DNA of 64,000 nt, taken from contig OZ020624.1 in the NCBI GenBank assembly GCA_963971575.1, forward strand, positions 1,245,001 to 1,309,000, in the 5' to 3' direction. Below are positions 35,264 to 46,577 of this stretch, piece after piece. Position 1 is the stretch's first letter, and the number at the start of each line of letters is the position of its first letter. The notes under the pieces were generated by a model that saw only the letters and a program-made list of their open reading frames with translations, was not told where the DNA came from and searched no databases. The stretch comes from Liopterus haemorrhoidalis. Lineage: Eukaryota > Arthropoda > Insecta > Coleoptera > Dytiscidae. A program made the translations under genes and the position numbers.

Positions 35264-35772
35264 CAGGGCTTGGAACCGTTATTTTTTTCGTTTCGGTTTT
35301 CGTTCAGGTTCAGTTGAAAAAAAAAAAATATCAGTTCAGTTCCGGTTTTCGTCCCGGCAAAAATAACGTTTTTTTCGGTTTTCGGTTCAGTTCCGAATGA
35401 TAAATTTTTAAATGCTTTTATTTGTATTAGAAATTTATTTTCTACTATAATTTAGAAGAACATTTTATTCCTTATTTTGTAATAATCATAGCAAGGCCGC
35501 TGCCAGGAAGGAGGGTTCTGGGTGTTCACCCCCTCCCCCAAAATAATAGAAGCGTATATTTTTTACGCTTTATCAGTAAAAAAAATACGATTTTTTTCTG
35601 CTCATCAATTTAAATAATAATCTTAAATAAAAGGTATTTTTTATTTTGGTTCAATCCCATCCTATCTGAACCGAAATAAACCGATATTTTTTTTAGGTTC
35701 AACTCCGGTTTTCGTTTCGACAAAAATAACGTTTTTTTTCGGTTTTCGGTTCAGTTCCGGTTCGAAGCCCTG
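35264..35772 (+). mobile_element. hAT MITE with 8-bp duplication CTTATATG
   Basis: Starts CAGGGCTTGGAACC, ends GGTTCGAAGCCCTG (one mismatch between the ends). CTTATATG stands on both sides (35256-35263, 35773-35780). The interior repeats TTTCGGTTTTCGGTTCAGTT words near both ends. Confidence 0.93.
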
Positions 35773-35810
35773 CTTATATGTAACGTTTCCATGGTCATGA
35801 TAAATAATAT

Positions 35811-36173
35811 CCCAGCAAACATTCAACTAACGGCCGAATGCTGGCAAACTGCTTTTATGTTGGTAAATTACTGGCACCAAAAGTAAGTGCAACGCCAGTA
35901 TTAATAATGTACTTCACATTTGTATTTCGCATTCCGCCTATACGAAGTACTTTACCAGCATTTTATAAGCACTCTTCTTCACTCATACTTTTTACTTAAA
36001 ACCATCAAAAATAAATCTTGCAACTAATGCGATTATTTTGCACTTTACCGTTGCTGGGCCAGCATCAATGGCCCAGTAACGGCCCCGGGGACACCGGGGT
36101 ACTGGCCCATTACTTTCAATGCCGGGGAGTATGTGCTTTACCAGTACTGGCCCGTATAAAAATGTTTGCTGGG
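35811..36173 (+). mobile_element. 363-bp MITE with CCCAGCAAACATT termini, short AT duplication
   Basis: CCCAGCAAACATT and AATGTTTGCTGGG are exact complements. The uninterrupted target is known from the sister copy at 2700 (AATAATATCTCTGTT), which shows that only AT (or ATC with a slipped base) was duplicated. Superfamily unassigned. Confidence 0.85.
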
Positions 36174-36289
36174 ATCTCTGTTGGAAAATATTAGGCCAAG
36201 TTATTTCTACTCTGCTGCTACAATGTATTTTATACAAGACTTTGTGATGACGGTCGGTCCTGTGGTGGCTACAGCTGATTTTATTTAGA

Positions 36290-37228
36290 GTTTATTAATA
36301 TATCATTGTTGGCTGAGTAGCGGATTGTTACTGACCATTCGTATTAAGGTAGATTACCTTCAAATTCTGCCTGAGCACAGAGGGTATATATGGGCCATAC
36401 ATCCTCCTTCCTTAGAAGTGACCGTGCCAAATGTTCTGTGACGGACAAGGAGATAGTAAAACTAAATATTGAAATAATTGCATTGTGCCATAAAACATCT
36501 GTGTGCCTAATAGAAATATAAATGAGTTTAAAATGTTCGGCCCAGCTTGCATTATGTTATTTGTATAATCATTAATTTCCTTTATTAGATTAACATTGTT
36601 TGCATTTTTAACCATAATTGTTCTGTTTCAGATCTTTCTACTTTCATTAAAAAAAGGTCAAACAAAAACGCAATAAACTTGAAAGTAAAATACATTTCAT
36701 TTGAAATGAATGAAAATTTCTGAACACAAGGATATAAGTGTCGACCTTGCTAGGAGTCAACGTGGTGTACACACAAGCCAATCACGTCATTGGCAAAGTC
36801 AGTGCACTGTGTTATAGTCGGTCGTACCGGTGAGCGGGTGCCGGCAAGTAACAGCGCACTATCAGTATGAGAGCCGGTCGGTGGTGGGTAGCTCGCTCGC
36901 CATTTCCCCGACACACAAGAATCCAACACACCGAAACGATCCATGCTTTAATTCCATACCTAGACGAAGCCATGTGAATCCAAGGAAGGAAATAACTTAA
37001 ATCCCGGATAAGAAACGTTGTTGGTATACACACGTAAACACTACTTATTGCGTAATGAACTGTTTTACTATCATAACATAGTTGACAATGCATTTTTTTA
37101 CAGTGTTTTAAGAGGATACCGGCACTGCGTACGTAAGGAAATTATATAGTCTGTTTCTTTGGTTTAACTATAGTCCGTTCAAAGGTTAGAATGCAGGAAA
37201 TGGTAGGAGTGTTGTCAAATGTTTTAAA
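36290..37228. other. Spacer, no gene recognised
   Basis: A GC-rich part at about 36800-36910 (GGTCGTACCGGTGAGCGGGT) stands out. No convincing ORF. Confidence 0.3.
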
Positions 37229-37236
37229 AGTGTCAA

Positions 37237-37399
37237 CAGTAGCGGATTAAGTTGTTTGGGGGCCCTGGCCGGTAAAACTAAAATGGGCCCTCTATTATTT
37301 TAAATAGAATGGAAATATTTGTATATAGGCCTCGGTGGGACCCCCGCTTCGTAGGCCCCGGGCGGCCGCCCAGTTCGCCAACCGCTTAATTCGCCTGTG
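37237..37399 (+). mobile_element. hAT MITE, family A, with 8-bp duplication AGTGTCAA
   Basis: Starts CAGTAGCGGATTAAG, ends CTTAATTCGCCTGTG. AGTGTCAA at 37229-37236 and 37400-37407. Same family as 7602-7765. Confidence 0.9.
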
Positions 37400-37454
37400 A
37401 GTGTCAAATATATCAATGAACTCAAAATATTATTCTTAATTTTACATTCTACAA

Positions 37455-37512
37455 ATAAAAATTGTCCTGGCTAATTGCCACAGTAGCAAGGTCGTTAAAT
37501 TAAAAAAAAAAA
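37455..37512 (+). mobile_element. SINE 3' body fragment with A tail
   Basis: AATTGTCCTGGCTAATTGCC to a poly-A run; matches the body of the SINE at 34563-34702. Confidence 0.55.
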
Positions 37513-37659
37513 TACATTCTTTTGTTGATATTTTATTCAAATTAAATGGAAAAAATATATTGGGAAAAATTAATAATTATTTGTACCGCGTTTTCAATGA
37601 TCAGCTGGCAACCACGACAAGGAAGAAGAGGATAGTGTTATAAGGAAAACCCATTAGAG

Positions 37660-37998
37660 CAGCGGTCGGGAAACAGGGGTAAATTACCCCAAATGGGGTA
37701 AAAATGAAATTTTTGGGGATAATAAGAAAAATTCTCCAATTTGCTATTTTATAAACGTGTTAGTAGCGCACTAAGGAAAAGGGCGCCATTGCGAAGGTGA
37801 GGACCTTTTTTTTTTTTGGTCTGTCATTTGGATTTTGAGAGGTGAGGACCTTTTTTTTTGCTCGTCATTTGGATTTTGAGAGATGTGGACCTTTTTTTTG
37901 CTTGTCACTTAATTATTTTTTTTGATAAGCCAATGGGGTAACGTCGGTGTAAAGAATTATATCTTTGGGTAATGAGTAAAAATGTTCCCCGACCCCTG
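37660..37998 (+). mobile_element. hAT MITE with 8-bp duplication CATTAGAG
   Basis: Starts CAGCGGTCGGGAAACA, ends TGTTCCCCGACCCCTG. CATTAGAG at 37652-37659 and 37999-38006. The interior carries two to three GAGGACCTTTTTTT units. Confidence 0.9.
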
Positions 37999-38023
37999 CA
38001 TTAGAGTATGAAACTACTCCACA

Positions 38024-38240
38024 GTGGCGCACCCAGGGGAGGGGCCCGGGGGAACGCCCCCCCGCCCTAAGGAAGGAAATAAAAATAAAAACACACTAGA
38101 AAATTTTAAAAATATAGATAAGGATTTTTTTTTACATCACTTGTATTTTAGAAGTGAGGACCCTTTTTTTAGGTCATCACTTTGTATTTCCGAAGCAAGG
38201 ACCCTTTTTTTAGGTCATCACTTTACCTCGGCAAACTCAT
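38024..38240 (+). mobile_element. hAT left-end fragment with GAGGACCC repeats
   Basis: CAGTGGCGCACCCAGGGGAG resembles a hAT left end. It is followed by GAAGTGAGGACCCTTTTTTT units. No right end was found. Confidence 0.5.
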
Positions 38241-38690
38241 AAACTAACAAAATATTTTTGGATTTTTGATTTCAGATGATCCAGTGACGAGTTATGCTGG
38301 TCAACGCAAAATCTAATTTTTTTCCCGGAGTCTGAGAAGATTTGCCACAGCTGGCTCATTTCGCCATATTTTGCCTTCAAAATTTTTTGGTATCTTCTTC
38401 AAAACATACTTTATATATGTACGTAGTTTGAAAATGAATAAATTTAACCATAGATTTGAAAAAAATTCACAAAAATATGCTTAAAATGTGGTTATCAGAC
38501 CCCCCCCCTAAACTTTTGGAATAGTCTTATAGATTTTACTGTACCACTAAGCCAAGTCGCGATTAAATAATCTCGTAAAGAATTCATAAGTGTGTAAGTC
38601 ATATGTCATAACACCAGGGTGACCAAAGTTCATAATCAAAAGAACCGCATCAAAATAAATACGAAATCTCAATAAACGCAGTTAAAGATA
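38241..38690. other. Spacer, no gene recognised
   Basis: AT-rich, with a short C-run near 38502. Nothing supportable. Confidence 0.3.
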
Positions 38691-38860
38691 CAGGCTATTC
38701 CAAACCTTTAAAAGTAACTAAATTAATATTTTTGTAAATTCTCACGACCAACTTTTTAAAGATTAAAGTGGGCTTCTGCTAAACAAATTGATCAACAGTT
38801 TCAATCAATCGTTAAGTTACTAAATTTGAAAATCTAGTTCCGCTTAAATCAAAGAAACAA
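38691..38860 (+). mobile_element. TA-target MITE, family 1, diverged short copy
   Basis: Left end CAGGCTATTCCAAACC after TA; CTAGTTCCGCTTAAA near the right end. The terminal bases on the right are lost. Confidence 0.6.
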
Positions 38861-39420
38861 ACTATGGTTACTATATTTATAACTGTGAAACGTAATTTTA
38901 AAAACAATAATTGATGGTGCAATTCTATGGTAAATCTGTAAGCTTACAGACAAAATCTGTAAGAAACTGTCCATAACAACATACAAAACAACTCCTTAGA
39001 TACGATCATCTGTAGCTTACAGATTTTCCACAGAATTGCACCATAAATCAGTATAAAATAATTGTGTAAAAACTGTAAATATTCTAAAGCCTATGTTTTA
39101 AATTGTTTATTAATATAGAAAGAGCCACATCAATGGTATAACAGAGCCACGTGTGGCTCATGAGCCTTGTTAGGCCAACCCGGAGATATGACATGGATAG
39201 CTGAAAAAAATAAATAAATATTTGCTGGCAGTAAATACAATAATTCTCATTAAACCGAAATACGCACAAATCGAATTTTTACTAACTGCCACCTACCTAT
39301 AATGTAAAAATAATTAAATGTTATAAAAACACATTAATTTGTTTTATTTATAATAAAAAATAAATAATTTTTATTGTACTTGTCTCTTATTTCCTTTACA
39401 ATTCAATTATTGTATTAAAA
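38861..39420. other. Spacer, no gene recognised
   Basis: Inverted ACAGATTTTGTCTGTAAGC-like words near 38935-39025 form an imperfect palindrome. No gene. Confidence 0.3.
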
Positions 39421-39640
39421 ATGTAGTAACCCAGCAGAGTTCTTATTCCAGATTATGAATGTAATCATATAATAAAAGGTAAGTAAAAACGCTACTAAGC
39501 GCAGCCGTAATAAGGGCGTGCGTTTATAAAGGGCGTCGGCCCCACCAGGGTGTGGTACAATATCACCGGCGATAAAACCAAGAATCATGTCAGGTGTACG
39601 CCAAAACACTCCCCCAATCACAAATTACATCATATTCAAA
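39421..39640 (-). mobile_element. Possible solo LTR or MITE
   Basis: On the minus strand TGTGATTGGGGGAGTG begins a segment with a TTTATAAA box and GCCGACGCCC, ending GGGTTACTACA. It looks like a promoter-bearing LTR, but no target duplication or second copy was found. Confidence 0.3.
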
Positions 39641-42080
39641 TCCACGTGATTATCTACAAAACTATTACGTTCAAAATCAAAGCATGAAAAACACGTGAGA
39701 ATATTTACTACGCCCTAAATATTACAAAATAAATACGTTATCTAAAAAAAATAATAAAAAAATAGCAGGTTGTATGAAGTAAAGTACTGATAAAGTTGGT
39801 TTTTAATGTTAAAAGACTAAAGAAATGTCAGTATTTGAAGTTAAATGATTGAAATATTTATTTATGATTGTCAGCTGGTTGTTCCCACGACACGATAGTA
39901 CACGTAAAAACATATGCAACCTAGTAAACAAATTAAAGACTAAAAAAAATCAGTTATCGTTATGTTAAAATGGTTATCAGTACGTTAGAGAGGATGAATC
40001 AGAATTTACTATCATTCCGACGTGAGTTTTTAATGTAGTAGCAACATGGCGCGACAACTGAAAACCGGCAGTAACTAAAATCAACCGAAATGTGACCGTT
40101 CACTACGTAAACAACATTCCATAACAACGAACAAAATAAAGTAATGTTCTTTATTAAATATTTGTTAAAATACAGTTAGTATAAATTAACACGTGTGTGT
40201 ATACTATAAAGGCATGGTTTAAGCATGTTTCTTGTAGCTTACCTGCAAATCTTTCCCAAAATATCCGCTTCTTCTTCTATATAGTCCTGTATTACTACAC
40301 GTTTTTCACTGGTATTCAATATGGACATAATACTTATGTGCAAAAAATTGTTGTTTTTTTTAGTATAAAAATCACTAACACTTAAAAAAATGACACTTTT
40401 AAATCACAAATTCCACTAGGCTTTGGAGTACACGACACGCGGGACAGGCATACGCAACGCCTCACAGCGGTTTTCTGATCGCGGTGTTTGGCGGGAAACA
40501 GCTGAGGCCTGGATGACGCCACTGTATGTATTCCTACGCCGCGGTAGCTAATTTCATTACTAAACAAAATCTCATATTTCTATCAAACTAACAACAAAAA
40601 TATCTTAATTATATTAATCTTAATACCCAAATAAAAAATTTATGTAAACAAATATTAAATATAAAAGTTATAGTAAATAACATAGTGGAACTATTTGCGA
40701 CGCGGAGTAGAGTCGTGAGTAGGCTAAGCGCGTCTGCCAGCTGGCTACAAAGCCCCGCCCTAAGAACATACCAAGTCGCTTCTTGACTATTTTACCGCTT
40801 TCCCCACTATTTTATTACACCCGCAACAAAAATACACAAGACAACAATGGAAAACAACAATTAAAATATACGCAGTAATGAAAAATATAACATAAAACCA
40901 CAAAACAAGGAAAAAATACGTACTAAATAAAATCATACATACGTATTTTGATGTGCTGAATAAATGCTGAAAACCGGCGAATTAACAATGTATTTTTTTT
41001 ATTCTTGAAGTGATCGTTGGGTTTCTTCTTATTAAAAACTTATTTATTTGTTAATTTTCACAATAACACACGCACATTTATACTTATATTTAATACCTAG
41101 TTGTAGCTATGAAGGATATAATTATGAAAATGCAAAAATGATTATTTACCGACTACCAACATGTTTACAATATAAATAATTACATTATAAAAGACAAGAA
41201 TTGATATAAAATTGTTCATCTGGTATTATTTATATGTACAACTTCATTTTTAGTAAGATTTGAACAAAATTATATAATTTTACATTTAATTTGTTTACAA
41301 GAGCCTTAAAAAATAACAAAAGGAAGGTAGATTTTATTAAATAGGCTTACAATAATTTTTAGAATTATAAATAGGTCTCCAATGCTTCAGTGGGGCATAG
41401 GTTCGAGAAAATATTTTCTTTTTAACGTCCAGTGTACGTAATGCCGTATTAACCCTTGTCGAACTATTTATGGATCAAAATTGACCCGAAAATTGATTTT
41501 TTTAAAAATAACTTGTGTTTTGCGAGCTAGGTTAATTCGTCTACTAAAAAGAAATTTTATTTTGTTTTGTTCCAAACAATATATAAAAAATAAGTTTTAG
41601 AGGTATTAGTAAAAAGATGATACGGTGCTTCAAATTCAATTATAATGCGAATAAAATTAAATATATACAATTTACAATTACATATGTAAATAACTACAAA
41701 AAATATATTAATTTTTTAACGCAACAAGCAAATATTTAAAAAAAAATATGCTTACATTATAAACGAAAATATTTATTAATACAGAGCCAATTAATCAAAC
41801 CCAATTAATCAAACCCATTGAAAATGTACTTTTCTACATAAACAACTCTTAATAAAAAAAGTAAATTACATGTCTTCGACTTTATTTCTTAAAATAAAAG
41901 AAGTGCTGACTGTTTGCAAGTATATACTATGTATAGTCTGTATAAATATTTCAATTTGAATATAATAAACTTGTGTAGTTAACAATAATATGAATTTTGT
42001 GTTTTTATATATCCAAAAATATTTATAGACAATCAATGCCATATTTATAAGTAAAACTTGAATATTTTTAAATAAGTAAA
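39641..42080. other. Long AT-rich stretch with two GC-rich patches, no gene recognised
   Basis: Patches at about 40420-40560 and 40690-40775 are clearly GC-richer (GCGGTGTTTGGCGGGAAACA; CCAGCTGGCTACAAAGCCCC). They could be promoter or exon relics, but no ORF of note runs through them. The rest is simple AT-rich DNA. Confidence 0.35.
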
Positions 42081-42088
42081 TTTCAATA

Positions 42089-43027
42089 GGGGATACGCAT
42101 AAAATTTGTATTTCCTTAAAACTACATTATTTTGATATGTTAATGTTAGTTATGTCACCTAACAAAACAAAAATTACATTTTAATTAATATTATAGCCAA
42201 ATTTTTGAATTAAAATATTGTAAATTTGAAATAAGCCGACCACGGAGCGAAGGTTGCCGAGTAAAAACGACTGAGTATGACGTCAAACGATAGGGGTTTC
42301 ACGTCACAGATACAGCTACAACATAATCTTTACACGTGTGTATATTGTATTGTTCGAGAGTTTTGTATTTGTTTTTAAACAATTTTTCACGCATTTATTA
42401 TTAAAATGGCAGATAAAGATTTTGTTAGGGCTCAGAGTGATAATTTACCCAACATTGATGCATTATGCTCATGGAATATATGAAAAATAATGAATGCTAC
42501 AGTGCTGAAGAAATACGTGGTGACAAAGCAGACCTGTAAGTAATTTTTATTTTATATTCTATAACTTTATGTAAACAAACGCTGCAACTCTGTAAAATGT
42601 AAATATTTATGTAATTTAGATGTCAGAATTTTACTACATTGTTTACATGAAGTTACAAAACGTTAGAGGCATAATTGAAATACTGCAATATAAGTTATCT
42701 ATTTTAATATAAAATTTAATTCGGTAAACATGTATAAATTGTTTTTATAGAATTAAACTTTATTTTAATTAAAATCACTAACTTTACATAACCTATAAAA
42801 GTTATACAAACAAATAAGTTCACAACAGACTATGTACGCCGGTAAGCTAGTAGTGTCATGCGTCAGTTAGAAGAGGTATGACGTCACACGTGGTTTTCGC
42901 GCGCTACATACATTTATGATTTTTTAAGCCTTCAAATTACAAACAAAAAAATTAAAAACTCTTTTTTATGTTTATATGCAACAAGAGGAATATAATAAAA
43001 AAAAAAATTAAAATCATGCCTATCCCC
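42089..43027 (+). mobile_element. 0.94-kb element with GGGGATA termini carrying an exon and splice donor
   Basis: Starts GGGGATACGCATAAAATTT and ends ATCATGCCTATCCCC; TA lies on both sides (42087-42088, 43028-43029). A partial copy occurs at 57396-57850. It contains the start of a gene (ATG at about 42405) that runs into GTAAGT. Confidence 0.72.
42405..42538 (+). pseudogene. First-exon fragment of an unrecognised protein inside the 0.94-kb element
   Basis: ATG, then MADKDFVRAQSDNLPNIDA, a one-base deletion, then a frame giving MNATVLK... where the parallel copy reads MLIEYMKNNECYSAEEIR. The exon ends at GACCT followed by GTAAGT. The form resembles the N-terminus of SWIM/YqaJ-type proteins found in invertebrate mobile elements (from memory, not tested). 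The copy at 57693-57834 keeps the frame. Confidence 0.45.
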
Positions 43028-43129
43028 TATTGATTTTGAGGGTATATTTGACTTCAAATTTATTGAAATTAAAGTAATATCATAAAAAAAAACACTCACT
43101 ATAATCTCACTATAAACATAAATAACTAC

Positions 43130-44010
43130 TCAAGTTTATTATATTCAAATTGAAATCTATATAAAAGGCAATGTCCTGACTGATTGACTGACTCATCACC
43201 CCGAACGCCTGGGCCTAGAAACTTGAAATTTGCAGAGTATATTCCCTTCATGACGGAAGAACCCACTAAGAAGGGATTTTTCGAAACTCCTAAGGGGTGA
43301 AATATGATTTCAAGGATTTCTAAATATCTCTTAGGACCAATAAGATATCGGATTAGGGTGACCATTCGTCCCGCATTTTAACATTTTGGAGGTGAGGACC
43401 TTTTTTTTGCTCTTCACTTGGATTTGGGAGGTGAAGACCTTTTTTTTTTGCTCTTCACTTGGGTTTGGGAGGTGAGGACCTTTTTTTTGCTCCGTCCCGC
43501 ATTGCCTTCTTAATAAAGTGGTCACCCTATATCGAATTGGTCTTTGCTGACAAAGATTACTCACACAAATGCCCAAAAACTTATTTCAAGATTTAGTCCT
43601 AGTCAACCCTTAAAGGGGTGAATCTACATTCGGGGTAATATACATCCCATCGTATTTCCTGTGTCTGTTGAGTTGTAACATTCCATTTTAGCAAATAGGT
43701 ATTTTAAAAATATCTCGACATGGTTTTGACAGTTTTTTAAAATTCGCCCTTAAAAGGGTCAATAGATATTTTTTATTCGATACAACGTTCCTTTGATATA
43801 CATGAAATTTGCTTTTTTTAAGTTCGACCCCTATGTGGTGAAAAGGAGTAAAATGTTTTTTCATTCCTCAATATCTCTTAGGACAGATGAGATTATCGAC
43901 TAGGTTTTTGTTTACAAAGGTTACCCACACACAAGTTTAAAAACAAACTGAGGATTTTACGCAAATGAGACCATCAATATATACCGTAGCGAAGCACGGC
44001 TTTTCAGATA
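43130..44010 (+). repeat. Helitron-like or other non-autonomous repeat, split by a hAT MITE
   Basis: Contains TCCTGACTGATTGACTGACT and, at the right, TATACCGTAGCGAAGCACGG, wording common in non-autonomous insect repeats often classed as Helitrons. A similar end (CGAGCGAAGCCGAGCTGGTA) lies near 51984. Terminal TC/CTRR features were not proven. Confidence 0.45.
43354..43529 (+). mobile_element. hAT MITE with TAGGGTGACC termini and 8-bp duplication
   Basis: TAGGGTGACC and GGTCACCCTA are exact complements. Flanks TATCGGAT (43346-43353) and TATCGAAT (43530-43537) match at 7 of 8. The interior is three GAGGACCTTTTTTTTGCTC units. Confidence 0.9.
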
Positions 44011-44021
44011 GTATTTATATA

Positions 44022-44185
44022 TTTTAGTAGACGAATTAACCTGGTAGACGTAAAGTCAGTATACTAAATGCCGTGGTAGACGAAAAATGTGTATACGAAT
44101 TTTCGTGGTAGAAGACAAGTCCATATGCCTAATGTCTGTAGACGAAATGTCGTAGACGTTAAGTCTGTAGACGAGTTGTGGTGAC
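44022..44185 (+). repeat. Cluster of GTAGACG words
   Basis: GTAGACG occurs six times in about 150 bp at uneven spacing. The first 21 bases are the exact complement of 41529-41549. Confidence 0.55.
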
Positions 44186-45180
44186 CCCCTATCTAAGGGC
44201 GCTGGAAGGACATGGAATCAGGAACGTCCACAGAGGTGGGTGGGGGGGTCCTAAAGTCTGGACTCCCCCAGGAACAAAAAAATCAGATGTTTAGTAAAAA
44301 TTTTAAACAATATTCCTGTCGTGCAACACCTTCCGACAATGATGTATCATTTTCATGCTGGTGTTGGAAGCGTGGAACAAGAAATTCAACCAATAGGATC
44401 GCTCTATTTTGAAAAAACCCGTACCATGGTGTCGTAGGCGCGGTGTCGCAAGTTCAGAAATTTCAACTCTAGCGCTGGCCACACCGTCGAAACCATAGAA
44501 ACAGATATATTTTTTCGGAATGGTGAGATCTTTAGCGAGACACTTATATTAATTACCTAAAAAAAAATTTAAAAAAAACGTAAATTGATGTAGCGAAATA
44601 GGGACTTTTACAATGCTGCCGGCAGTCATAAAGTTTATTATTATGGCTTCGGTTTCAAATATCTGGTCTGCAGAAATGTCATGCAGTGGGTATACTAATA
44701 ATACACCCCCAAACAGGGGCCAACAGAATCTTCATTTTAATTGTGATGTGAAGTAAAAAAGATTGTGTATTAAATTCTTTTCTTGTAATTGAAGTAACTG
44801 TCTGTGTTTTTTGTGTCTCATTTTTTGCAACAAGGTAAAATAATCTTGTTGCCTTCTGTTTCTATGTATATATGGGACGTACCCACCATCGCTTTTCTTC
44901 ATATCGCAATAAGTCTAAATATGCATAAAAAAGAGCTAGACGTCTCCTTCGATTTGATGACATATTTAATGAAATTGAATAACCGTTTACTCCAAATAAT
45001 TGTATAAACTTTTAGGTTAGATACAAATGTTGTCAAAACCGAAAACGCGCACTTACCACGCCTCCAACCCCACCATGAAATTCGAACTTGTAAATATAAC
45101 ACCACGCCTCTCACCCCTGTCGCGCCTTTAACACTACAATAAAAATGATGCATTAGACTCAGTTTTAAGTTGATTTTTTA
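44186..45180. other. Spacer, no gene recognised
   Basis: GC-richer near 44190-44270 and 44430-44490. ORFs of 66-84 codons lack motifs. Confidence 0.3.
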
Positions 45181-45187
45181 AACCAAA

Positions 45188-45215
45188 ATGTGCGTCTTAT
45201 GGTCTGAAAAATACA
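45188..45215 (-). mobile_element. pogo-like terminal fragment
   Basis: TGCGTCTTATGGTCTGAAAA is the complement of the end seen at 16203-16230. It probably marks the right end of another decayed copy that lies to its left. Confidence 0.5.
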
Positions 45216-45580
45216 ATTTTTTTTCCAATAATTTTTATTATAAACTGTAAATTATTTTCAAAGTAAAAATAAATTTGAATTACAGTCGTGAATATTTTTG
45301 TAAAATGTTAAAAGAAAATAAACTATTAAAGAAAAATAAATAAATAAAAAAAACGGCACGATAAAATATGTATTCCGAACGATAAATATTGAACAAGATA
45401 CTCAGCATGACTAATTGTCATTCTAGCGCCAAATGACTTGACGACAAATTGGATACTTTGCACGACAGAAGATGGCATTTGAGCGACAGAACTTGCAGCT
45501 AGCATTAAATGAAATCAAATTAGTGGAATAAATGTAAAAAAAAAAAAAAATGCAGAGAACAAACATTATAAGAAAACATA

Positions 45581-46271
45581 CAGGCTATTCCAAACGTTTA
45601 GGCGTAACTAAATGGGAATATCGTTCTTTTAGGTTGTCACTAGAAGGGAGCTTGTTTGGATTATTTATTTTTTCAGGTTGGTAAGTGATTTAAAATTTCA
45701 ACAGTGATACCATGGAAACGAATGACATTTATTAAAAATTATAAAACATTCTTATAAGCTGTTCACTTTTGTAAGATCAAACTAAGAGGGAATTTGGTTT
45801 TCAATAGTTTGCACCTTTGAAGCTGTATGTCATGTTGGTATTAAAAAATGTCACTTTTTTAAAATATCGATCCATTTGACATATGTCATAATGAAAAATT
45901 GTATCTTAATTATAATGATCATAACCTTATCAACCTAAAGTCGGTTTTACAGCATAAGGAATATTTTTAATTGACATTTAAAGTCAGTAACACACCATAA
46001 AAGTAACCAAAATAACCAGATCTAGTTTGTTCTTACAAAAGTGAACAACTTATATATTAAAGAAAAAAAAAAAAAGGGACATTTTTTATTAAGAATGACA
46101 AAAAATTAAAATGCATTGAAAAGGATATTTTATAATGACAATCAATTTAATCTAGAATTTGCAATGTGAGTATGATTTACAAAGCTTAAACAAAATGACC
46201 AAAAGTCCGCATTAATAGATAAAAATTACTAGATTTCAAAATCTAGTTCCGCCTAAACGTTTGGGATAGCC
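45581..46271 (+). mobile_element. TA-target MITE, family 1, with a nested family 2 copy
   Basis: Ends CAGGCTATTCCAAACG and CGTTTGGGATAGCC with flanking TA. Without the 298-bp insert (45755-46052) its length falls near the 407-bp reference copy. Confidence 0.87.
45755..46052 (+). mobile_element. TA-target MITE, family 2, nested
   Basis: Starts TAAGCTGTTCACTTTTGTAA, ends TTACAAAAGTGAACAACTTA, TA on both sides. Same length (298 bp) as 63634-63931. Confidence 0.87.
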
Positions 46272-46577
46272 TATAAATTACTTTTTCTTTCGACATTGTG
46301 TTGTATAAATACAAAAATGCATAATATATTAATATCACTTAAGACAATAAATATATTCTGTAAACAGTAGCGAATCCCTTCTAAATTACCGGATACTTCT
46401 TGCATGTACTGTGACAATTCACTCTTTTGCTACCAAACTATATAAAGGTTTCATTAAAAAATTATGCATGTTATTGAATTATTAATAAATAAACACAAAT
46501 AATTATATAATGTATTCCTCTTGTAGTATTGTAACAATGCCTACGTGATGAGAAGAAACGAGATGAATGACATAGAC

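Larger units (their letters stand above)
35216..36283 (+). repeat. Microsatellite-bearing repeat, forward copy split by two insertions
   Basis: Pieces 35216-35263, 35773-35810 and 36174-36283 join to a sequence collinear with 2600-2815. The gaps are the elements at 35264-35772 and 35811-36173. Confidence 0.8.
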
